This document shows, one piece after another, positions 7,318 through 12,199 of a DNA stretch of 36,372 nucleotides (the first letter of the stretch is position 1; every line of letters begins with the position of its first letter). Made by a program: the position numbers and the translations under genes. Under the pieces are notes generated by a model. It was not told the origin of the DNA and did not search any database. It saw only the letters and a program-made list of their open reading frames with translations. Source of the stretch: a virus; IMG/VR virus record IMGVR_UViG_3300021181_000440, positions 1 through 36,372 of that record; one strand, 5' to 3'.

Positions 7318-7457
7318 TTCAAGCCCTCCGTAAGTGAATCCAATTGGCGCTCGCACAAATCCTCCAGCGCGTAGCCGCCGCACAATGCCGCCACCACGCC
7401 CACCAGGCACAGCAGCACAATCACCGGCACAAAGATGAGGAAGTGGAGAAATTTCAT
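7314..7457 (-). CDS. tiny membrane protein (47 aa)
   Basis: Reads MKFLHFLIFVPVIVLLCLVG, then VVAALCGGYALEDLC and a short polar tail: one membrane span covering most of the N-terminal half, with three Cys. ATG (7457) has a GGAGG SD, overlaps the RHH gene stop as ATGA, and its own stop overlaps the next ATG. Coupling at both ends and the SD argue that it is real despite its size. Confidence 0.65.
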   Translation of the reverse strand: MKFLHFLIFVPVIVLLCLVGVVAALCGGYALEDLCERQLDSLTEGLK

Positions 7458-7639
7458 GCGGCCTCCAATTCAATGGTGATGCCATGGCGCGCGAGTTTTT
7501 CCCGGATCGCGTTGCGGACGAATTTCGATTTATCCGAATCTTCGATGGCTATGCCCTGTTGTAACGGCACTTCAAACGTCTCCGGTATCCAGACCGTCAA
7601 CATCGTGCTTTCGCTCTTTTTTACCGTGCCTCGTTTCAT
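7454..7639 (-). CDS. ribbon-helix-helix repressor-like protein, first gene of early operon (61 aa)
   Basis: MetJ/Arc/CopG-type fold: a short beta strand MLTVWIPETF (residues 13-22) that would pair in a dimer and insert in the DNA major groove, then helices ending SKFVRNAIREKLARHGI. It is clearly related to the divergent gene at 7727 (shared LTV, S-x-FVR-x-AI-x-EKL and GIT). ATG 7639 is chosen because a good promoter ends at 7648, which would make the message nearly leaderless. A longer start (ATGAAAACGGCAC at 7702) would need another promoter. Probable autoregulator of the early operon. Confidence 0.75.
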   Translation of the reverse strand: MKRGTVKKSESTMLTVWIPETFEVPLQQGIAIEDSDKSKFVRNAIREKLARHGITIELEAA

Positions 7640-7640
7640 A

Positions 7641-7670
7641 TGGACTGAATATAGACTGAGTCTAGACACC
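7641..7670. promoter_or_regulatory. operator: three TRGAC repeats at 11-bp spacing plus nested palindromes
   Basis: TGGACTGA (7641), TAGACTGA (7652) and TAGACACC (7663) are direct repeats exactly 11 bp apart, one helical turn, covering the -10 and spacer of the early promoter. The same bases form the palindromes TAGACT-G-AGTCTA (7652-7664) and GTCTAGAC (7660-7667). Repeated short half-sites in phase are how RHH proteins usually bind, so one or both flanking RHH proteins are the likely ligands. Confidence 0.65.
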
Positions 7671-7677
7671 TTGGCAA
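7648..7677 (-). promoter_or_regulatory. sigma70-like promoter of the leftward early operon
   Basis: On the minus strand TTGCCA (7677-7672) and TATATT (7653-7648) each match five of six consensus bases, with an 18-bp spacer. The predicted transcript start is about 7641, one or two bases before the RHH ATG. Operator repeats overlap both elements. Confidence 0.65.
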
Positions 7678-7726
7678 TAGTTTTTGTTTGTGCCGTTTTC
7701 ATATTTGGGTGTATAGATTGGATGCG

Positions 7727-8071
7727 ATGCCGAACCAAAGAGCCGTCGGTCAAAAGCTACTCACCGTCCCTTGCGATGAAAAATTCATCGCGATGATCGA
7801 TGATAATCTTGGGGTTTGTCGTTATTCAAATCGTTCGCAGTTTGTACGGGATGCCATTAAGGAAAAATTGGAGGGCTATGGCATCACGGTTCCGGCGGAG
7901 TTGACCTTGTCGCCGGACCGGAAGGGCAAGGGTGGTCCCACCAAATATCCTGAACATCGGCCTTCATATTTTGTCATGAATGAAAAACCTAGTTCCGGTA
8001 AAACCGGGGCCACTGCGCAGAGTCTTCGCCGAAAGCAGAATGCGGCAAAGACTCATCATAGTAAGTCTTGA
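7727..8071 (+). CDS. divergent ribbon-helix-helix regulator (114 aa)
   Basis: Start at ATG 7727 (MPNQRAVGQKLLTVPCDEKF). The RHH core is strand KLLTVPCDEKF, then helix IAMIDDNLG and NRSQFVRDAIKEKLEGYGI. It resembles the opposite-strand RHH protein and faces away from it across 87 bp of operator DNA, the arrangement of a CI/Cro-type switch. The basic C-terminal extension (residues ~65-114, rich in K/S/P) is absent from the partner. No SD is visible. Its last 83 bp are overlapped on the other strand by a weaker candidate gene. Confidence 0.75.
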   Translation: MPNQRAVGQKLLTVPCDEKFIAMIDDNLGVCRYSNRSQFVRDAIKEKLEGYGITVPAELTLSPDRKGKGGPTKYPEHRPSYFVMNEKPSSGKTGATAQSLRRKQNAAKTHHSKS

Positions 8072-8258
8072 AATCGTATTTCTCCAAATCGGCCACGTCC
8101 TTTTTCATCCGCTGGATGAAATCTCGAAGTTCATTCCGGTCCATGCCCTCGATCAGTTCCCTCAATTCGTCATCCATAACATCAGTTGGTTGTGTCAGCG
8201 TCGCAGTTGGTTTGTACGCGGCCATCATTACAGGCACCGTTGGACATCCGCTGTCCAT
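7989..8258 (-). CDS. candidate acidic helical protein (89 aa), convergent with RHH gene
   Basis: The region MDDELRELIEGMDRNELRDF, then IQRMKKDVADLEKYDF, reads like a genuine helical protein with strong charge periodicity. Possible starts are ATG 8258, 8228 or 8177; none has an SD. It overlaps the C-terminal extension of the RHH gene on the opposite strand by 83 bp, so one of the two may be shorter or unexpressed. No family recognised. Confidence 0.4.
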   Translation of the reverse strand: MDSGCPTVPVMMAAYKPTATLTQPTDVMDDELRELIEGMDRNELRDFIQRMKKDVADLEKYDFKTYYDESLPHSAFGEDSAQWPRFYRN

Positions 8259-8265
8259 GTGGACA
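8241..8265. promoter_or_regulatory. inverted TGGACA half-sites before the first rightward late gene
   Basis: TGGACA (8241-8246), TGTCCA (8252-8257) and TGGACA (8260-8265) form overlapping inverted repeats 17 bp upstream of the lipoprotein ATG. The TGGAC core is shared with the early operator at 7641, so the same regulator may bind here. No convincing -35/-10 pair is seen beside it. Confidence 0.45.
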
Positions 8266-8281
8266 ATGTGAATAACTTTTT

Positions 8282-8818
8282 ATGAAGACCATCTTCGTCA
8301 TTTGCGTGGCCGCGTTGCTGGCCGGCTGCTCGCAGAAACCTGATCCTCGCATGGCGGAGATCCAAACGCAGCTCGGGCTGCTGCAAGGCAGCATTGACGA
8401 AATGAAAACCCACCTGAACAGCCAGAGCAATTACATGAAGGGAATTTATGCCATCCAGACGAACATGTGCAATGTCATATCCAGCTATTCCAATCTCGAT
8501 GCGGTTGGCCAATACGCCAGTGCTTTGGGCACCAACAATTTTAACGATTTACGGATGGATGTGGCAGAGGTTCGTTTGACGCTCCTCGAAAACCAGTTCT
8601 CCAACCTGTGTCTCACGATCAACGGCAAGGTTGCCGCTCATGCCATTCCCGTTTCATATTCCGGCCCGATGTCCGCTTACAGAAACGGAATCCCGGTTGA
8701 TGTTTATCAACAGATCGTGGCCGATGCCCAGCAAAGGCATCCCGGAGATTATCAGACCCAACAGTACGTCATCGAGGAACAGGTAACGTCTTATAAGTCT
8801 CTTCACAGTTTGCAATGA
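8282..8818 (+). CDS. phage-encoded lipoprotein (178 aa)
   Basis: MKTIFVICVAALLAGCSQKP is a clear lipoprotein signal with lipobox LAGC and lipidated Cys16. The mature part has a helical, coiled-coil-like start (AEIQTQLGLLQGSIDEMKTHL) and a mixed domain. Phage lipoproteins often block superinfection or act as outer spanins. Position between the switch and the lysis-type genes fits either. The last codons overlap a 29-residue membrane ORF as ATGA. No SD before its ATG. Confidence 0.75.
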   Translation: MKTIFVICVAALLAGCSQKPDPRMAEIQTQLGLLQGSIDEMKTHLNSQSNYMKGIYAIQTNMCNVISSYSNLDAVGQYASALGTNNFNDLRMDVAEVRLTLLENQFSNLCLTINGKVAAHAIPVSYSGPMSAYRNGIPVDVYQQIVADAQQRHPGDYQTQQYVIEEQVTSYKSLHSLQ

Positions 8819-8904
8819 ACCCCGAAAAATTCACCTTCGTGGAATGGCTGCTCATCATCGAATGCATCTTCTTCATCGCCTGGGGCGGAATGCATCTGCA
8901 TTGA
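8815..8904 (+). CDS. 29-residue membrane peptide
   Basis: ATG 8815 overlaps the lipoprotein stop as ATGA. The product MNPEKFTFVEWLLIIECIFF, then IAWGGMHLH, has one membrane span. The size and coupling to a lipoprotein resemble small lysis or toxin-like membrane peptides, but nothing proves expression. Confidence 0.45.
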   Translation: MNPEKFTFVEWLLIIECIFFIAWGGMHLH

Positions 8905-9115
8905 GTGGCGAGCCGCCACGGGCAAAAGTCGGAGATTCCGACATTTCAAAAATCCGAAATTCGGAAATTTCAAATTGTGGGAAAACCACATTTTCAAAAT
9001 ACGGAAAATCCGAATTTTGAAATCCGCCATAATGGCGCTTTTGTTCCCACGCATGCGTGGGAAACTCAAAACGGCCAAATTGGCCGTTTTGAAATCGCCC
9101 GTGGCGGCTCGCCAC
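8905..9115. mobile_element. hairpin-array element bounded by a perfect 19-bp inverted repeat
   Basis: The ends GTGGCGAGCCGCCACGGGC (8905-8923) and its exact reverse complement (9097-9115) each also fold as a 6-bp-stem hairpin next to GGGC/GCCC. Between them lie seven palindromes of unrelated sequence: 8928-8942 (GTCGGA/TCCGAC), 8953-8965 (TCCGAA/TTCGGA), 8976-8990 (TGTGG/CCACA), 8992-9022 (TTTCAAAAT...ATTTTGAAA around CGGA/TCCG), 9025-9037 (CGCCAT/ATGGCG), 9044-9063 (20-bp perfect) and 9066-9092 (13-bp arms). Spacers repeatedly contain TTTCAAA or its complement. A REP/BIME- or MITE-like element is the simplest reading; a structured RNA or protein-binding site is possible. Both strands give spurious open frames. 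Confidence 0.8.
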
Positions 9116-9134
9116 ATTTCAAAAATATCTTGCC

Positions 9135-9147
9135 CGGCATCATGCCG
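9135..9147. repeat. additional 13-bp palindrome flanking the hairpin array
   Basis: CGGCAT-C-ATGCCG follows the element after another ATTTCAAAAA spacer (9116-9125), continuing the spacer-hairpin pattern outside the 19-bp inverted repeat. It may be part of the same structured unit. Confidence 0.6.
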
Positions 9148-9170
9148 CTGTGATTAAGTAGCGCGGCCAG

Positions 9171-9210
9171 CGGAGGTTGGTCCCGCCTGCGGGACCGAAC
9201 CTCCGTTTTT
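9171..9210 (+). terminator. strong intrinsic terminator
   Basis: CGGAGGTT (9171-9178) pairs with AACCTCCG (9198-9205), GGTCCCGC (9179-9186) with GCGGGACC (9189-9196), followed directly by TTTTTGTTT. It ends transcripts from the lipoprotein region and places the hairpin array in their 3' untranslated part. There is no T-tract on the other strand. Confidence 0.82.
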
Positions 9211-9328
9211 GTTTCGGCACCTTCGCCGGGACAATTCTTTCCCTCCGCCATCCGTTAATTTCCCTAAAAGGTAGCCGCTCCGTTTTATTAATTCCGCACC
9301 CGTGTAGAGTGCGGGCGTATGAAGAACA

Positions 9329-9389
9329 CCTAGGCGAAACCGAGCGGCGGCGGGTCCAACCTCCTTCCCGCCGTCGCTCTCCGCCTGGG
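9329..9389 (+). ncRNA. leader hairpin with ACCTCCTT (anti-SD-like) apical loop
   Basis: Stem 1 pairs CCTAGGCG (9329-9336) with CGCCTGGG (9382-9389, one G-U). After a small internal loop, stem 2 pairs GAGCGGCGGCGGG (9342-9354) with CCCGCCGTCGCTC (9367-9379, one G-U). The 12-base loop contains ACCTCCTT (9359-9366), identical to the 16S rRNA 3' anti-SD core. It lies 32 bp upstream of the next ATG. It may be a leader regulator or a small RNA; no family recognised. The rest of 9211-9328 is AT/GC mixed sequence with a 6-bp-stem hairpin at 9294-9314 and no clear promoter. Confidence 0.6.
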
Positions 9390-9421
9390 CGTTCAAATCA
9401 ACCAAACAAAATAATACGCCT

Positions 9422-10090
9422 ATGAAATTCAATAAATGGACTCTCGGCCTCGCCGCTGTCGCGGTGATGGCTTATACAACTGCCGCCAGGGCGCAAACCG
9501 GCATCGTAACCACGACCAACGCCAACGGCGTTCCGGTCACGGTGACTTTGTCGCCGGCACAGATCGAAGCGGCTCTCGGTGTCCCCTCCGCAGCAACGGC
9601 ATCGATGCCAGCCTTCAACACCAACGGCCTCGACTTCACGAATGTGAATTACAAGGTCGGCACCGGCATGGAATATCTGCCGAGCGGCGGCGTATCGTCC
9701 TATATCGAGGGCGATGCGGATCTGTGGCACACGAAAATTGTGGATGTTGGCGTGGCGGGGAATGCCGCGCTGGCGAGTTCCAGTTCCGGCTTTCAGAGCG
9801 CGGCCATTGATCTGGAGCTGCTCAAAAACTTTTCCAACTTCCAGATCGCCGGGCAGGCCGGTGTGGGCGGCCGGTTTGAAGGCACCAGCGGGATCTACGG
9901 CGAGGAAAGCGCGGAGCTGAATTACAACCTGGCCAAGGGCACCGGCTTTTCCTTCCTCGGCGCGCAAAGCTCCAGCGTGTTCACCTACGTTTTTGCCAAG
10001 GTCAGTTTGCAGGAAAGCGAAGGCACCACCGCCGGCAAGAAAATCGAACTCGATAAATGTTTCTACGTCGGTGCCGGCCTCGCTTTCTAA
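9422..10090 (+). CDS. secreted, possible outer-membrane beta protein (222 aa)
   Basis: Sec signal peptide MKFNKWTLGLAAVAVMAYTT ending in ARAQ (cleavage about residue 25). The mature protein is Gly/Ser/Thr-rich with alternating hydrophobic strands and ends in GAGLAF; a terminal Phe is typical of outer-membrane barrels. It stands alone behind the terminator and structured leader, so it may be a lysogenic-conversion gene altering the host surface. The leader lacks an SD (AATAATACGCCT before ATG). No specific family recognised. Confidence 0.65.
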   Translation: MKFNKWTLGLAAVAVMAYTTAARAQTGIVTTTNANGVPVTVTLSPAQIEAALGVPSAATASMPAFNTNGLDFTNVNYKVGTGMEYLPSGGVSSYIEGDADLWHTKIVDVGVAGNAALASSSSGFQSAAIDLELLKNFSNFQIAGQAGVGGRFEGTSGIYGEESAELNYNLAKGTGFSFLGAQSSSVFTYVFAKVSLQESEGTTAGKKIELDKCFYVGAGLAF

Positions 10091-10211
10091 GCCGGCTGCC
10101 ATTGAAGCAAATCTTTTATAAAAAAACGCGAGCAGATAGAACCCGGTTCCAAGTCATCCAAAGCCAGCGGCACAAAAAGCCTGGACGAAAAACTTGGGCT
10201 GAATTTTTGAA

Positions 10212-10715
10212 ATGAATCCCACCCGCGAACAGATCAATAACTTTCCCGAGTTGTTGCCCGGCGACATCCTGCTCTACGGAGGGAATGATCTGGTGAGCCG
10301 GTTGATCCAGTTCCGCACCTGGTCGGATGTTTCGCACATTGAAATTTACGTTGGAGGGGGTCGCTCGGTCGCCTCGCGCAACGGCATCGGCGTGAATGAA
10401 TACCCGCTGCGGATCGCCGGGCTGCGCCGGGCGTATCGTCCGAAAACCGATTTCTGGCTGGATGCAAACTTCGATAAAGCCATGGCCTGGTTCCAGACCG
10501 TCAAAGGCACGCCGTATGGCTGGGCCGACCTCGCAAGATTCTACCTGATCGACATTCCGACCAGGGGTTTGATCTGTTCGGAGTTTGGCGATCTTTTTTT
10601 TCGCAATGGCGGCTTGCCGCTGTTCAATACGAATTACCCCGAAGGTGCCGTTTGTCCAGGTGATAACGAAAAAGTCTCGTCGCTGCTGCTGGCGCAGATC
10701 TGGAGTTGGAAATGA
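10212..10715 (+). CDS. permuted NlpC/P60 (YiiX-like) cysteine hydrolase (167 aa)
   Basis: PGDILLYGG (residues 16-24) followed by SDVSHIEIYVGGGRSVAS with His42, and ICSEFGDLFF with Cys122. This His-first, Cys-last order and the PGD...SH.E...GG.. pattern are typical of circularly permuted NlpC/P60 (YiiX/LRAT-type) domains. In phages such enzymes cleave peptidoglycan cross-links or act as lysis or tail enzymes. Its position next to small membrane proteins suggests it is the endolysin-position gene. Coupled to the next gene by ATGA. Confidence 0.75.
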   Translation: MNPTREQINNFPELLPGDILLYGGNDLVSRLIQFRTWSDVSHIEIYVGGGRSVASRNGIGVNEYPLRIAGLRRAYRPKTDFWLDANFDKAMAWFQTVKGTPYGWADLARFYLIDIPTRGLICSEFGDLFFRNGGLPLFNTNYPEGAVCPGDNEKVSSLLLAQIWSWK

Positions 10716-10990
10716 AGCAACAAATTTTACGTTACTGGCTGGCGATGAATGCGAGCGCGTTTGATGCGGCAGTGCATTCCTCGGTCGCATTCTTCGGCGT
10801 GGCCGGCGCGCACGCGGCGTTTGATGCCGTCCCGGCGCTCAACCTTCAACAGTTCGCCGCCGTGTTCCTCATCACGTTCGGCCGCGCCATCCTCAATTAC
10901 CTGGATGCAAATCCCCTGGAGAAACTTTTCCCGGCGGACGGGCACCCGGACGCGCTCGACAAGATCAACGCCGAACTCGCCGCAAAATAA
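10712..10990 (+). CDS. holin-like membrane protein (92 aa)
   Basis: ATG 10712 (MKQQILRYWLAMNASAFDAA) with GGAG nine bases upstream, overlapping the hydrolase stop as ATGA. Two moderately hydrophobic segments (about 15-35 and 42-60, the latter QQFAAVFLITFGRAILNYL) and a polar tail fit a small holin. The assignment rests on topology and on the neighbouring hydrolase, not on a recognised family. Confidence 0.6.
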   Translation: MKQQILRYWLAMNASAFDAAVHSSVAFFGVAGAHAAFDAVPALNLQQFAAVFLITFGRAILNYLDANPLEKLFPADGHPDALDKINAELAAK

Positions 10991-10992
10991 TT

Positions 10993-11385
10993 ATGACGAC
11001 CTTTGATGAATGGATGTTGGGCTTGGGGATCACCGGCACATTTTGCACGGTCGGTGCCATGATCATCGCCGTCATTGCGCTCAACAAAAAGACGTTGACC
11101 CAAATCTCGCCGCAGCCGCTCACGGTCCGATTGATCGAGGAGATGCACGATCAGTTCGCCAACAAAAAGGCATTCGATGACCTGGTCAAACACAACACCG
11201 AACGGCATGGCCAGATTTTCGCGGAGATTCGCCGCGTGGAAAAGGAACGGCGCGAAGACGTGGATGCCCGCTTCCTCCAGCTTGGAGAATCACGGAACGA
11301 CACCATGGAGAAGCTGAACCAGCAGTTCCTTTACATCCGCGAAAACCTCGCGGCCATCAACCGCGAGATGCAAATCCGCAAATAG
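10993..11385 (+). CDS. membrane-anchored coiled-coil protein, spanin-like (130 aa)
   Basis: One N-terminal span (GITGTFCTVGAMIIAVIALN, residues 12-31) followed by a long charged helix (about 45-128; EIRRVEKERREDVDARFLQL). An inner-membrane anchor plus periplasmic coiled coil is the inner-spanin architecture, and it follows hydrolase and holin candidates. It might instead be a host-interaction membrane protein. Confidence 0.6.
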   Translation: MTTFDEWMLGLGITGTFCTVGAMIIAVIALNKKTLTQISPQPLTVRLIEEMHDQFANKKAFDDLVKHNTERHGQIFAEIRRVEKERREDVDARFLQLGESRNDTMEKLNQQFLYIRENLAAINREMQIRK

Positions 11386-11392
11386 GAATGAT

Positions 11393-11641
11393 ATGACTGC
11401 CCGCGAATTTCAGATTGCCAAAAAAATTCTCGACCGCCTGCACGCGCTGGATGGCGGGCAGGAGCATCATCTTGCCGTCCACGCGGCCATCGGCGGCTTG
11501 AATTTTTGTTCCGGCCAGGACTTTGACGAGGTGCTCACGGAACTCGATCGCCGCCGCTGGATCGTCGGCGTGAAATCCGAAAGCAAGGGTCTGCTCATCA
11601 GCATCAGCGACCTCGGCGAGTCCGCACGGAGGAAACTGTGA
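11393..11641 (+). CDS. small winged-helix-like protein (82 aa)
   Basis: Helical N-terminus (REFQIAKKILDRLHALDGGQ), then FDEVLTELDRRRWIVGVKSE and a short wing (GLLISISDLGESARRKL): a compact winged-helix pattern. It sits directly before the small terminase, where Mu-like phages carry small DNA-binding proteins. Weak SD (AGGA). It may help packaging or late regulation. Confidence 0.6.
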   Translation: MTAREFQIAKKILDRLHALDGGQEHHLAVHAAIGGLNFCSGQDFDEVLTELDRRRWIVGVKSESKGLLISISDLGESARRKL

Positions 11642-12199
11642 ATGAGCGAATCAACAAAACCACGCGGGACGAATTCCGGCAAGCCGGAGACGGCCATGCA
11701 AAAGCTGAAGGATGTCTGGAAGCGTTTGCCCGAGGCCACGCAGGATTATTGGCGGGAGCAATTTTCCTCCTCGCGCAAACAAGCGGATTTGCGGGCGGAG
11801 CTGGCCAAGAAGCTAAGCATCAAACTGCCGACCGATTCCAAGCTGACCCAATTCCGTGCCTGGCTGGACGAACAGGATCAACGCATGCTGATGGCCGGGA
11901 AGATCGAGGACCGCAAACAAGAGCTGCTGTCGGGAGGCATGACGCTGGAGCAGGCGCAGGACGTTTTGCTTTCCGAGGCTTCGGTCTGGGCGGCGGCGTC
12001 CAAGGATTTCAAGTTGGGGCTGAAAGTTTCGGGGCAGATTTCCAAGGCGGTGGTGACACGGCTGGATCAGGAGAAATTCAAGGAATCGCTGCGGACGAAA
12101 ATTCAAGCCGGCCTCGACGCGATTTTGAAGGAAGCCAGCAACAATCCGGTGATCAAAGAGGCCGTGAAGAAAATCCAGGAGGCGACGGCCAAGGAATGA
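11642..12199 (+). CDS. small terminase subunit, DUF3486 (Mu gp27)-like
   Basis: 185 residues. LKDVWKRLPEATQDYWREQF and the region to KLTQFRAWLDEQ resemble the LP..v..wl......s...i...l......S.s.l.R. pattern of DUF3486 small terminases, which recognise phage DNA for packaging. A long helical oligomerisation region follows. Strong GGAGG SD. It overlaps the large terminase by four bases (ATGA), as expected for a packaging pair. Confidence 0.72.
   Translation: MSESTKPRGTNSGKPETAMQKLKDVWKRLPEATQDYWREQFSSSRKQADLRAELAKKLSIKLPTDSKLTQFRAWLDEQDQRMLMAGKIEDRKQELLSGGMTLEQAQDVLLSEASVWAAASKDFKLGLKVSGQISKAVVTRLDQEKFKESLRTKIQAGLDAILKEASNNPVIKEAVKKIQEATAKE

Noticed and set aside
8905-9147. CRISPR array
   Set aside because: Only the spacers are similar and they are short; the palindromes differ and no regular repeat-spacer pattern or cas gene is present.
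8905-9153. Open frames on both strands over the hairpin array (about 80 aa each, both starting MASRHG)
   Set aside because: The two strands give look-alike proteins only because the DNA is palindromic; composition follows the spacers and stems, and there is no SD or domain.
9211-9328. Late promoter upstream of 9422
   Set aside because: A TAGAGT at 9305 could be a -10 but no matching -35 is found at proper spacing, so I do not call it.
10116-10790. Minus-strand 224-aa frame across the NlpC/P60-like gene
   Set aside because: Overlaps two coupled plus-strand genes and lacks recognisable features.
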